A DNA stretch of 64,000 nt. Source: Nageia nagi (taxonomy: Eukaryota; Pinophyta). A program made the translations under genes and the position numbers. Of this stretch, positions 24,420 to 35,934 are shown one piece after another. Within the stretch, counting starts at the first letter, position 1. Each line of letters starts with the position of its first letter. Where the stretch lies: positions 44,950,001 to 45,014,000 of the forward strand of contig JBITNC010000001.1 in NCBI GenBank assembly GCA_050084985.1. The letters run 5' to 3'. The notes beneath the pieces are model-generated. The model saw only the letters and a program-made list of their open reading frames with translations. It searched no databases and was not told the DNA's origin.

Positions 24420-25530
24420 TTTTTAGAGGCCTATATGGAAGATCCTAACATCAAAGAGGTGTATGATAAATTTTCTTCATCTAGGTCCAAGCATGAGGGA
24501 CTGCATGTTTTTAATTTGTAAAATGGACTTATTTATCATTTTAATGCATTATCTGTACCTATAGGTGAAAGGATTAGACTAATTAGAGAAGCACATACTT
24601 CAAAGATTACAGGATAGTTTGGAGTGGGAAAGAAATTGCACCATTTGTAAAGGTATTTATATTGGCAAAAGATTTAAGATCAAGTTACCAAGTACATAGG
24701 TGGTGTTGTTTATGTTACACCAATAAGCCAAGTAATAGGAAATTTGGTTTGTATCTACCACTACTAGTACCAACTTGTTCTTGGGAGTGTATTTCTATGA
24801 ATTTTGTGGGAGGACTACCTATGACCAAGAAATGTCATGACTATCTATTTATTTTTATGGATTGATTTAGCAAGATGTGTATTTTGATTCCATGTAAGAA
24901 GACTATAATGGGATAAGATACTAAAAATTTATTCTTTTCATATGTTTGGGTTCATTTTGGATTGCCTACTTCTATTATTTTAGATAGTTATAATAGATTT
25001 ATGGGTAAATTTTGGACATATTTATGGAAAAATATGGAAACAAGGTTGAAGAGGTGTATTGTATTTCATCCTCAAATAGATGGATAGACCAAGTTGGTGA
25101 ATAGGATAGTGTTTCAACTCTTGAGGGGTTATTATAGAAAGTATCCTAAGTCTTGAGATGAATATCTTGAATATATCCAACATTCATACAATAGAGCAAT
25201 TCATTATTCCATTAATAAGAGTCCTTTTGAGACTTGTTTTGGTTATTTATCACCTTCACCTTTTGATTGTGTGACTAGGAATCAAAAGAATGAAGGAGAT
25301 TCACTTGAGAAAGAAGAAAAGAAAGATAAAATTCTTGAAGAAAAAATCAATAAAATTCATTTGAAAGTCCAAGAGCAACTTAAAACAAGCCAAGACAAGT
25401 ATAAGAAGAGACATGAAAAACATAGAGTTGACCATAAGTTTCATGTGGAAAACTATTTTTGGTTGCATCTTAGTAAGGAGAGATTGGAAGGAATAGCCAA
25501 GAAGTTGAAACCTATAAGGTATGGATAATT
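24420..25530 (+). pseudogene. E3 integrase, decayed, catalytic E changed to K
   Basis: The zinc domain is broken (about 24570-24720). The core reads WECISMNFVGGLPMTKKCHD and FIFMD (first D kept), ILDSYNRFMGKFW (second D kept), then HPQIDG, a stop, and TKLVNR, where the catalytic E of the GQTE motif is K. 25271-25528 is a highly charged C-terminal region leading to a GAIAKKLKPIRYG-like motif typical of the integrase C-terminal domain. Several stops and shifts. Confidence 0.82.
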
Positions 25531-25542
25531 TGAAATTATGGA

Positions 25543-25702
25543 GTGAGTGAGAATGCTTTTAGATTGAATCTACCAGTATGTATGAACATCTATTTGGTTG
25601 TGAATGTAGAATATTTGAAATTGTATGAGCCATCTATGTTGACTCAAGATGAAGTAGGTTCAGATCATATTTTGCTATCTCTTGATAAATTAGCTCCTTA
25701 TA
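25543..25702 (+). pseudogene. E3 integrase tail, first half, cut by E4
   Basis: It reads ENAFRLNLPVCMNIYLVVNV and EYLKLYEPSML, a very common tail of plant chromovirus integrases, just upstream of the chromodomain. The frame runs straight into the E4 target site GTATG at 25703. Confidence 0.85.
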
Positions 25703-25707
25703 GTATG
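25703..25707. other. E4 left target-site duplication GTATG
   Basis: GTATG directly before the E4 LTR, repeated at 51489-51493. Confidence 0.92.
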
Positions 25708-25910
25708 TGTAGACACCTAAAATTGTCCCTTTTTAACTAGTAAACATTGAAATAATCATAACTCTTTGAGACAATATAAAATAGGTCTAAAAACCATATT
25801 ATTGGATAGTTCTCATTGAGTACATGCAAAATGAGTGGTTACATGACCCTTTTTTAGTAAAAATTGGCTATTTGGTGGTCACTTTAATATTATTATAAAA
25901 ATTGAAAACC

Positions 25911-26000
25911 AGTCGCTAGCGACCCAAAACAATCGCCGGTGTTTTAGGATGATCGCCAGCATCTGCCTAGTAATTGCCGATGACTCTGTAATAGTCGAAC
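25911..26000. repeat. CpG-motif array in E4 5' LTR
   Basis: Five motifs about 20-21 bp apart: GTCGCTAGCGACC, ATCGCCGGTG, ATCGCCAGCATC, ATTGCCGATGACT, AGTCGAAC. The surrounding LTR is nearly free of CG. Confidence 0.75.
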
Positions 26001-26133
26001 ATAAACCAACAATGATAAATGAAAATTGTAATGTCTCATTCTTTCAAGATGATGTGGATAGAGGGGGTTAGTTACAACCTATGGTGGCTTTTCACTTCCC
26101 CTTACCAGCCTTGGAAAATCTCACCCAAAAATC

Positions 26134-26141
26134 TATAAATA
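26134..26141 (+). promoter_or_regulatory. E4 5' LTR TATA box
   Basis: TATAAATA, conserved in the other LTR at 51074-51081, with a CCAAT-containing stretch just downstream. It is the only good TATA in this LTR and so the likely promoter. Confidence 0.65.
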
Positions 26142-26551
26142 CAAGCCAATACAAAGCAATAGGGACCCCAATTTTTGAAGTAGGGTAATGCTGCCAAAAT
26201 CTTGTGAGCTCATACCTTTTATTGTTTTATGCTAGTTTCAATTTAATACATGTCATACATAGATGCTTTGATGTTATTGTCTTTAACATGTGTGTAGGAT
26301 TTACAGGTTGTCCATATCAAGGAGAGAAGCAAGCAAATCAAAAACAATGAAGATCTAATACCCTCATTTTGGCAAATGGCATTTGTAAAAGTCCCTTCCA
26401 AGGGCAAATTTTAGTTTGAGCTGAAAATCAATATCAATTTACAATTACAACATTTCTACCTATTTTACATGATTTGAGGTTCAGTGAAAATTTAAGAATA
26501 ATTGTATTTTATGTTATTCTACATTCCAGCTCTATTTTCATTGCAACATTC

Positions 26552-26568
26552 TGGCGCTAGAAGGAGGG
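26552..26568 (+). promoter_or_regulatory. E4 primer-binding site
   Basis: TGGCGCTAGAAGGAGGG three bases after the LTR end. TGGCGC is the usual start of gypsy primer sites that pair with an elongator tRNA. I cannot name the tRNA from sequence alone. Confidence 0.8.
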
Positions 26569-26708
26569 CCCCTCTGTCATTGATAGGGAGGTTTCTATTT
26601 TTGTTAAAAATAATTCTACCTTTTTATTATCTAGTTTATTCAAATTTTTCCATATACTGACTTTAAATTTTGTGATCTACACTTTTTATAGGAAATCTGT
26701 TGCAGAAA

Positions 26709-26856
26709 TGCTAGCGACTCAAAAGGAACGCCAGTGATTCACAAAAATACTGGTGACCAAACATAAGTGTCTATTATATAAATGCCAGCAATTGGAATCA
26801 GATGCCGGTGACTCCAAACAAATGCCAGCGATCTCTATTTAAACATCAACGACTCT
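26709..26856. repeat. CpG-motif array in E4 5' leader
   Basis: The LTR motif continues just inside the element: GCTAGCGACT, CGCCAGTGATT, TGCCAGCAATT, TGCCGGTGACT, TGCCAGCGATC and ATCAACGACT, again mostly 20-21 bp apart. An (AT)n run follows at about 26897-26915. Confidence 0.75.
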
Positions 26857-26859
26857 TAC

Positions 26860-28465
26860 TCCAGGTCACCTTGCCTCCTTTTGTTATTTCTAAAAATATA
26901 TATATATATATATAAAATAAATACATATGTATAATATATTGTTAAAATAGAAGGATATTTTTGACTGTGATTCCTTTGCCTAGAATGCATATAAGAATGG
27001 GTAGAAAGGGTTAAATGCATTTTTTATTAATTTACTTTATGTATAATGTTATGTATTTATTTTCATATTTTGGGTGAAGGGTACGTACACATTAATACTT
27101 TTTATCTTGTCTACTTATGCTCTCCCTTTACGCTTCGTGCAATCTAAGGTGACCAGAATAGACTTGATAAGAAGGAGTAATTAATTCTTCTTTTCTTTCA
27201 CATTCACACTATCATTAATTTGGTTAATTTATCCACACATAATGACCTCTTACCAAGTTTTCCCTTACCACTCCATTGGAGATCGAAGGGATATGTGACT
27301 AGTAAGAGGAGGTAATTTACTACACATAATACTTCCATAATTGGAAGGAGTAAATGAATCACATTAAAAGGAATGAACTTAAGGAAAATAAATCGAGTTT
27401 TGGGTAGTATAAATCATATTAAAAGGTTAATGAATTGGAAGGATTCAAATGCACTAAGTACTTTCACTTAACAAAGTATGCTCTCACTTTTGCACTTCAA
27501 GCGATCTTAAGTGATCAGAAATAAGTTAAGTAAAAGAGGTAAAATTTATTCACATCTTATTTGGAAATATACTCCACATTAACACTCTTAAAGATGTCTG
27601 CCCTTACCACTCCGTTGGAGGTCGAAGGGATATGTGACTCTTGGAGGAGTAATTGAACCTCACTTAATTAATTTATCTACACTTAATGGCATTTTACTAA
27701 GTCTGCTCTTACCACTCCATTGGAGGTCGAAGAGATATGTGACTAGTAAAAAGAGGAAATTTATCATATATAAAACTTCCACAGCTAAGAGTTAATGAAC
27801 ATCATTAAGAGGTTGGATAATGAATCACACTATAATTAAAAAAGAACAACGAGGTTTATTAAGGTCAAAGTCCACTTGAAATGAACTTTTGATTGTATCA
27901 CATTAAAATAAGATAAGTAAATGGACATGAATGTTTGGGAGGGTAGTATGCATAAATGTATTTTACTTGTTTAAATGCATTTCATAAGGCCTTAAAGGAA
28001 TAATTGAACATTAACGAGTTGGATGTCACTACCAACCATTAATTCTTACTTCTTTGTACCCACCGACATAACATACTTGAAGCCATAGAGCCAGTTACAC
28101 TTGGAAGTGATGACCAAGGTAACTTTCCTTTAGGTAGGAGTCAAAAAAGAGACTCATCTGGAACCAAGCCAAAAGCCATAGAAACTTGTAAACATTAATT
28201 AGGATTACCCAACTTACCTTGTTTAACACTTGACTAGTCAAAACAAACTAGGAAAATTAAAAAGATTAAAAATGAACAACTCATATCGTTTATTTAACTC
28301 AGACATTAAAAATATGTGAAAAAGTTAAAAAAATAATCACATCATTAAAGGTAAGTTTGCATATAGGATGTTTGTGCATTAAATTATTTTCTCGAAAACA
28401 TAATATAAAAGATAAAAATAGAGTTTCTTTTTTATGATGTTTGTTTATAATATCTAAAAAAAAAA
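26860..28465 (+). repeat. E4 5' leader with about 360-bp tandem repeats
   Basis: No ORF is visible. TATGCTCTC(C/A)C(T/C)TT begins related units at about 27116 and 27477, 361 bp apart. The phrase CTTACCACTCC(A/G)TTGGAG followed by GTCGAAGGGATATGTGACT occurs near 27264, 27603 and 27708. The rest is AT-rich. A long repeat-bearing leader is usual for large Tat elements and may hold the packaging signal; that is inference. Confidence 0.65.
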
Positions 28466-30682
28466 ATGGTTCAAACTAGAAGTATGACCGCTAAGAAAAT
28501 GCAAGAACACCAATTTGAAATACAAGAAATAGATCCAGACAATATGGATCTAGTAGAGGCTTCAGTTAGGAGGTTACCTCCTTTAGATGAATCAGATCCA
28601 TAGGTAGTTCATTATGAAAGTAAAGATTGGGATTGGGGTTATGATCAATCTAGATTACAAAGACAAAGTATAGAAGATCCTATTACCAAGGCTAGAATGC
28701 AAGTGTTAGATGAAGAGTTAATTGAAATTCATCATCACCTAGCTAATTATAGGGCTATTCCTAAGATGCCTTCTAGTTTACCAGGAGATGTGAAAAAAAT
28801 AAATCAAAGGCATGATAACTTAGAAATTGACGAGGATAAATCTCGGGTTGAAACCATAGCTGTACCAGAGACTGAGCCATATAAAGTTAAATATGAAAGA
28901 GTCATACGTCTATTATTAGATGGTCGAAAAATCAATTCTTTAATTGAAAAAGAGGGATCTACTTTTTCTCATAAATCTCTCGAATTAGAAAAAAATGAAG
29001 TATCAATACCTATGAGTAATTTATCTCAAAGAGCTCCTTCAATGAAGCAAACGGAGAAATCTTATTCTTCAAATGGAGGATTAAATAGAAGGACATGTAA
29101 GTTCAAAATAGAAGAGATACCTTCTTATGAAGAACTAAATAATGACGATTATATAAAACAAAAGTTGGTCAAAAATTCACAGAAATGTATGTTGATGATA
29201 TTAAAAAGGCCACAGAGATGCAATATCTTCTAAAGGAAGAAAATAGAAAAGTTAATGAATTCATTAAAATTCAAGAACAAGAAAATAAATTAAAAGAAAT
29301 GGAAGATAAACTTCTTAGAGATAAAAGAAAATTCATAGAACAAGAACAAGCAAACAAAGAAAGAAATAAGTTCCTGGAATAAGAAAAGAAAAGATTTCAT
29401 AAAGAACATGAGATTCAACTTCGTTTACAGGAATTACAACTTAAGGAATTAGAAAATGAAAAAATAAAAAGGGAACAATATCTACGTGTGGAGAAAGAAA
29501 AACAAAGACAGTGGGATGAATATCAAAAAATAAAAAATTTGAAACCTGAAACTCCTGAAGGAAGTCAAATACAAAGATATCGAGATCCTTACTTAGACAA
29601 ACAAGAAGCGATGGATAAAGAGATAGCCATTTTGTTACAAAAGGAAATGGATAAAGAACTAGAACTTCAAAAATTATATGATAAACAAAAGCAAGATTCC
29701 ATTAAAAGTTGGGTTGAACAAACCCAAAATCAAACAAAACAACTTGATTACAAAGGAAAAGATCTATATGGAAAAGTTATATCCCAAAAACCTCCTAAAA
29801 TCCCTATTAATAGCAACATCATTCACCTCTTAAAATATTACCTCCACCACCATCAGAGTTTTCTTCTGACTATGAGTCTTACACTTCAAGATCAATTTCA
29901 GAAAAGGATCTGAATACTCGAAGATATCATAGACATACTCAAGGTCGTAGAACCGATAAAGAATTAGAAGACTTTATGAAGGATTTTATAAATCAAGAAA
30001 TGAATATTCAAGGACTTCAAAAGTTAAATTATAAAAATATTTGCAATGAGCCTATTCATCCAAGTGTTCCAAAAAAGAAATTACCATATAGGTTTGAATT
30101 TTCTAAAATAGAATCATTTAAGGGAAGAGAAGACCCAAAGAACACTTGAGAAAATTTACATTTTCTAGCTATCAGATAGCTAATGATGACTCATTAATGT
30201 TACGTATATTTTCTATGACACTCGCAGGCCAAGCTTTGGATTGGTATAATAGTTTACCTATACATAGTTTATATACGTTCGAACAATTGGCTAATCAATT
30301 TCTTGAACACTTTAGAATCAATATTAAAGAAAGATCTTCAATTACTAATCTTACAAGATTACAATAGTTCCCTGATGAAACTATACAAGATTACATCTCA
30401 AGATGGCGGGCTATACTCACTAGTATGCCTTATACAATACCACAAGAAGAATTGGTTAAATTATTTAGTCAAAGTTGTTTAAGACCAATAGCCAGTGTTC
30501 TCCAAATTCAACAACATAAAACTTTTGAAGAAGCTATTACTCAGGCAGTAGTCATAGAAAGAGTTAAAATTCAAGATGGAGAACTAAAACTCAAGAAAAA
30601 AGAATACAAAAAGGGTAATCAATATGAAAACATTAGTAAACAACAACCTAAAGTTTCGATAAAAGGTGTTCTTCAACGATAA
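28466..30682 (+). pseudogene. E4 gag with long coiled coil, decayed
   Basis: It starts at ATG 28466 (MVQTRSMTAKKM). This start is chosen because the frame is open from there apart from one TAG and runs into the 28697-29233 piece. A shift near 29175 leads to 29185-29760, a glutamate-, lysine- and glutamine-rich coiled coil of about 190 residues. The capsid core, 30090-30680, reads FEFSKIESFKGREDPKEHL, MTLAGQALDWYNSLPIHSLY and IQDYISRWRAIL, as in Tat gags. E7 carries a related core (57430-57640). I see no CCHC knuckle. Roughly 730 codons, long for gag. Stops: about five, plus shifts. Confidence 0.82.
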
Positions 30683-30688
30683 TTAAAA

Positions 30689-31834
30689 ATGTCTCCAGTT
30701 AAGATGACCTTATTTGAATTATTACAACAATCTAAGAGTTATAGGGAAGCTATGAATCAAATTCTACAAGAAATTCAAGTGGATGTTAGTAACCCCGATA
30801 ATTTTATTTCAATAGTTGAAAGTTTAAGGATATCTCAACAACCTAGTATCACCTTCTACGAACAAGAAAAATTAAATAATGATGGACCAGGCGGACTTGA
30901 TCCACCTTTACATATAATGGGTGAAGTAGATGGTAGATTATTTAAAATAATTCTAATAGATGAAGTTTCAGCTATAAATATAATTTCAGATGCTACATAC
31001 AAAAACTTGAATTTATCAGATTCACTTATCTTAGCTCCTTCTTTACAAATTAGGGTGTTTAATGATGCAGTGTGTTCAACTTTGGGATCAATAGTGCTTC
31101 TGATTATAGTAGGGGCTAAAACCATTCAAACTTTATTACATATAATTGAAGGAAATATTATACAATACAACATTCTTTTAAGATGCCCATGGATTAGAGA
31201 AATGCAATGTGTTCCATCAACTTATCATGGATGTTTAAAATACATTTATAAAGATAAAGTTCATTGTGTGTTTAAAGATCCAGATCCTTATTTACATTGT
31301 AATTTAATTTTTGATCCAAATAAAGTGACATTACCATCCCCTAATTTATCAACCATATTAATGAACAAAAATATGAATCAATCTGAAGTCATAAAAGGAA
31401 AAAATGATATAGTTATACAAGATAAAGATACTTGGGAAAAAGTTGCTAAAACTTTAGATGAAAAATATGGAGCTTCTTCATCAAAACAAGTAAATACTAC
31501 ATCTAATAATAACTCATCCAATGTATATCTAGTAAAAGTTAAATTAATGGATTTAGGGATGGAAGAATATGACGTAGATGATGTTGTGTTTAATATACCT
31601 TTAGCACAAGAAATGGGAAGATTATCTGAATTACCTAGTGTAATTGGACAAATAGTACCTTTAGGAGAAGTACCTAATCAGACAATGTTTATCTATGCGG
31701 GAATAGTAGATCCTATGTCAACAATACCCAATCAAACATACGAAGGAAATTTCAATAATGATATGAAATATTTATCGCCATGTTCAAGAACATTTGTCTT
31801 AAACTATTTTAACAAATGTAATTGGCAAGGATGA
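30689..31834 (+). pseudogene. E4 protease region, long open frame
   Basis: 381 codons without a stop. It starts at ATG just after the gag stop. The protease core reads ILIDEVSAINIISDATYKNL, where a D-G/S-G-S-A loop is expected, so the loop glycines are altered. EGNIIQYNILLRCPWIREMQ follows, the Tat C-terminal protease motif (LGRPWI-like). The last 90 codons enter the G-patch-like region described separately. It would cleave the polyprotein. Confidence 0.82.
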
Positions 31835-31935
31835 GGATTGGGTCGATATGAACAGGGTCCACGAGAAATAATTGAATTACGATACTAAGATCCCACTGAT
31901 AAAAGGGGATTAGGTTATCAAAATGAATATAAAAA
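31790..31935 (+). pseudogene. G-patch-like motif after E4 protease
   Basis: After FVLNYFNKCNWQG comes a stop (TGA, probably from CGA), then GLGRYEQGPREIIELRY and, past another stop, DKRGLGYQ. The spacing of GLG, EQG and GLGY is that of a G-patch, a short RNA-binding module also found behind the protease in some retroviruses. It is seen only as a motif and could be fortuitous, but the match covers both halves of the module. Confidence 0.5.
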
Positions 31936-32039
31936 TCTTGCTAAAGTAGGAAATTTAGGAGAAGAAACTTGGATTACAATGAAGAAATTTTAGAGAAAGA
32001 ATCTATAGTACAAGAAATTATTGATATAAGAGAAGAATA

Positions 32040-33330
32040 ATTAAGTGAAATGGATGTCTTAGAAGGTGTCAAAATGCTCTTTATTAATAATATTGAGCCA
32101 CCCTAGACTCATTCATGCTTACCAAGTGATATACAAGAAAAAATAAATAAAAATGCCGAATCATCAATCATTTCATATTCAGGTATACCATCGATAAATA
32201 TGGTTACAATAAAAGAGAATGATATTGAAGATCAAAATAATGAACAAATAGGTGAAGTTAATGAAAATCAAAATTTAATCAAAATAATATCCAATACTTC
32301 TACAGATGAAGTAATTGCTGATTTCTCTCTTATATCATCTAATCCTTCGGTACATGAATTCAAAAACGTAGATCACATATTTGGTTCCTATGAAAATCAA
32401 GTATGCATGAATGAACAAACTCAAGAATATGATGAAGAATATAGTGTTAATGATAATGGTTGGATACTAGTACCAAATCAATTAGAAGAAGGGTCGCATA
32501 TGCTTACTGAAAAAGTCTTAAAAATAAATATTAGTAATGATCCTCAAAATCCTAAAATTATTCAATTAGGAGAAAACCTCACGGAAAATGAACAAGAAGA
32601 AATTATAACCTTATTAAAAGAACGAGAAAAGGTATTTGCATGGTCATATGCAGACATGCCTAGAATAGATCCTAAATTAGTCGTACATAATTTAGCATTA
32701 AAGCCTGATGCTAAACCTGTTAAACAAAAATTACGTAAAATGCATCCTACTATAGCATTAATGGTAAAAGAAGAACTTCAAAAATTATTAGAAGCTAAAT
32801 TTATACAATCTATAGATTATTCAGATTGGATATCTAATATGGTACCTGTGAAAAAACTAAGTGGAAAAATAAGAATATGCATAAATTTCTGTAATCTTAA
32901 CAAAGCTTATCCTAAGGATGATTTCCCTCTACCTAGCATTGATAGTTTGGTAGACTCAACAGCAGGACATGATATGTTGTCATTAATGGATGGATTTTCT
33001 GGTTATAATCAAATAAAAATAGCCATGGAAGATCAACATAAAATGGCTTTTATAACTCCTTGGGGTACCTTTTGTTATAAAGTTATGCCTTTTGGATTAA
33101 AAAATACCGGGGCAACTTATCAAAGGGCTATGACTTATATATTCCATGATTATATGCACGACATAGTAGAATATTATGTCAATGATTTGTTGGTTAGATC
33201 TAAATATCGAGTAGATCATAGAAAAGACCTAATTAAAGTCTTAGATTATTAGAACATAAAGTAAGATTAAATCCAAAAAAAATGTGTTTTTGGTGTAACT
33301 TCAGGAAAATTATTAGGATTTATTGTGTCC
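32040..33330 (+). pseudogene. E4 reverse transcriptase with acidic linker; YVDD changed to YVND
   Basis: 32200-33252 is open. An acidic, serine- and asparagine-rich linker of about 110 codons precedes RT. RT motifs: REKVFAWSYADMPRIDPKLV, KPVKQKLRKMHP, DYSDWISNMVPVKKLSGKI, DGFSGYNQIKIAMEDQHKMA and WGTFCYKVMPFGLKNTGATY. The catalytic loop reads EYYVNDLLV instead of YVDD, so the first aspartate is N (G-to-A). KLLGFIVSR and IEIDPSKVRAV continue past a shift to 33380. All this is standard Tat RT. Confidence 0.92.
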
Positions 33331-33339
33331 CGATGAGGA

Positions 33340-33945
33340 ATTGAAATAGATCCTAGTAAAGTGAGGGCAGTAGTAGACATGCCACCTCCTGCAAATCTAA
33401 AACAATTACAAAGTTTACAGGGCAAGTTACAAGCCATTAGAAGGTTTATAGCTCAACTTTCTGATAAATGTAAACCATTTACAAAATTATTAAAAAAGGG
33501 GATAAGATATCATTGGGGCAAAGAGCAATAAGATGCATTTGATGAAATTAAAAGATATTTATTATCTCCTCTTGTCTTAAGTCCACCAAGAAAGCATGTA
33601 CCCTTTTTGTTATATATTTCTGCTACTGAAAATGCTTTAGGAACAATGCTTGCTCAAAAGAATGAACACAATAAAGAACAAGCTATATATTATCTGAGTA
33701 GAACACTAGTGAGCTATGAGATTAAGTATATATATTTGGAAAAATTATGTCTTGCTGCCATTTTTGCTACTAAAAAACTTCGACATTATATGCTTAATCA
33801 TACAACATATGTCATCTCTAAGGTGGATCTGTTGAAATATATGATGAATAAAACCTATCAAAATTCAAGAACTGCAAAGTGGATAATGCACTTAACTGAA
33901 TTTAATTTACATTTTATTGGAAAAAAGTCAATAAAAGGAAAGTAA
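33340..33945 (+). pseudogene. E4 RNase H, gypsy type
   Basis: From the connection (LQSLQGKLQAIRRFIAQLSD) it reads into FLLYISATENALGTMLAQKN, QAIYYLSRTLVSYEIKY and TAKWIMHLTEFNLHFIGKKS. This is the ordinary gypsy RNase H. The usual first acidic residue is in the SATENA stretch and looks changed. One stop at about 33530. In Tat elements this copy is the degenerate one and the following domain is thought to do the work; that is family knowledge. Confidence 0.85.
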
Positions 33946-33956
33946 TTGTTGATTAC

Positions 33957-34466
33957 CTCATTGATGCTCCATTGCAAGATAATAAACCCCTTGTCATTGA
34001 ATTACCCGATGATGGGGTGTTTCAATTAGATGAAATTGAAATACCTGTAGAACCCAAACATGATTGGGATATGACAATACACTTTGATGGTTCTCGATGT
34101 GAACAAGGTGGTGGAGCAAGTGTTGTATTTATAACACTGCAAGGGATCCCTATACCATATTCATTTAAACTAAAATTTCCTTGTACTAATAATAATGCAG
34201 AATATGAAGCTTTGATATTAGCATTAAAAATTGCTGTTAAATTAAAACTTAAAAGAATTAAGATTATTGGAGATTCTTTACTCATCATAAATCAAGTGAA
34301 AGGAATCTATCAATGTAAAGAACCTTTACTTCAAAAGTATAAAGCGTTAGTTGAGGAATTATTAAATTTTGTTGACCAATTTAGTATAGAAGTGGCACCA
34401 AGATCATCTAATAGATTTGTAGATGCTATGGCTTCTATTGGATCTCTTATCCTAGAAGATCCTTAA
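33957..34466 (+). pseudogene. E4 second RNase H (aRNH), all four catalytic residues kept
   Basis: Open over 164 codons. It reads MTIHFDGSRCEQGGGASVVF, FPCTNNNAEYEALILALK, KRIKIIGDSLLI and SSNRFVDAMAS. The D-E-D-D set is complete (HFD, YEA, IGD, FVD). This plant-type RNase H, placed after the gypsy copy and before integrase, is the hallmark of Tat elements. It is the best preserved enzyme domain of E4. Compare E1, where a related domain precedes RT. Confidence 0.92.
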
Positions 34467-34559
34467 AAATCTTCAATTTAAGTTGAAATAATTCAATTGT
34501 CTCAATCATCATTACAACAGGAAGATGAAGAAAAAAGTGTATTAAATATTGACGTAACT

Positions 34560-35815
34560 GATAAAGATAATTGGTACAAAGAATTGATAGATTTTTTAAA
34601 ATTTGGAACTCTTCCTGCAAACCTTAATAAATCATCACGATGAGCTTTTAAAATTAAAGCAACTAAATATTGTTTGATAGGGGATATCTTGCATCGATGA
34701 AATTTCAATGGTATTTTACTCAGATGTCTTGAATGGAATGATATTAAAAAAGCTATATCCTCCACCCATGATGGAACATGCGAAGGACATTTTAATGGTG
34801 TTGCAATTGTAAAACGATTAATACGAATGGGGTATTATTGGCCAACTATGGAAAAAGATTGTTGTGAATATGTTAAAAAATGTTTTAAATGTCAACAATA
34901 TGCTCATTTATTTTCACAACCATCTCAAGAACTACATCCTATACAATCACGTTGGCCATTCTCTAAATGGGCATTAGATTTAATAGGACAAATTACACCT
35001 ACATCTTTTGGTGGACACAAGTTCATCATTATAGCAACTAAACATTTTACCAAATGGGTAAAGGCTATTCCCATGACTTCCACCACTGGTTCACGAATTG
35101 TTGAATTTATAGAAAATTATATTATATGTAGATTCGGCATACTAACCCAATTAATTATGGATAATGGAAAAATTTTTAAAAATAAGGATGTAAAACAAAT
35201 ATGTGATAAGTATAAAATTAAACAAAGTTTTTCCACTCCATATTATCCACAAGGCAATGGACAAGCAGAGGCTACTAATAAAACTATTCAGAATGTTTTA
35301 GCAAAAATAGTAAATGATTCTCATAGAGATTGGCATATGCAAATACCAAAAGCCTTATGGGCTTATCGTACCAGTGTATGCACTCCTATTGGGGCAACAC
35401 CATTCTCTTTAGTATATGGAACAGAAGCCATCCTACCCATAGAACTTGAGATACCATCCCTTAGAGTAAATCTAAGTGAGAAAAACTCCAAAGAGGAAGC
35501 AAGACAGACTTGCTTAGATTAGTTATTGCTTTTAGATAAAAAACGTATCAATGCTTTAGAGCATATGCATGTTTATCAGGAGAGGATAAATGAGCTTTTG
35601 ATAAAAGGGCTCTAATTCGTGAGTTCAAAATAGGTGATTTGGTTTTAAAAGAAAATCAACAAACTTCATGAATAGAATGACAACTTAGAGATAAGTTTGC
35701 TCCAAATTGGTTAGGACCATATATCATTAAGAAAAAATTCAGTAAAGGAACTTATCATTTATCAGATTTAGAAGGAAATGAAGAGCGTGAACCTATAAAT
35801 ATCATGCATCTTTGA
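34560..35815 (+). pseudogene. E4 integrase, first catalytic D lost
   Basis: The zinc domain ends with CFKCQQYAHL (about 34880). 34827-35522 is open: LHPIQSRWPFSKWALDLIGQ, then IIIATKHFTKWVKAIPM, where the family has a D in the ATD motif, so the first catalytic residue is missing. LIMDNGKIF (second D) and YYPQGNGQAEATNKT (E) are kept. PIGATPFSLVYGTEAILPIE follows. After a TAG the C-terminal part (35525-35815) continues with GDLVLK-like and WLGPYIIKKKF-like stretches. Confidence 0.9.
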
Positions 35816-35934
35816 CCCTTCTATACATAAAAAAAAAGTGTACATTAGTTTGCTATTGTTTTATTTTATTGTTAAAATAATAAATAAATAAAAGTATTAA
35901 TATTTGTCAAGTGTTAATGATTAAAATAGAAAAG

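Larger units (their letters stand above)
25708..26548 (+). repeat. E4 5' LTR
   Basis: 841 bp, TGTAGACACC ... TTGCAACA. It matches 50649-51488. It contains the CpG-motif array at 25911-26000 and a TATA box at 26134. Confidence 0.95.
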
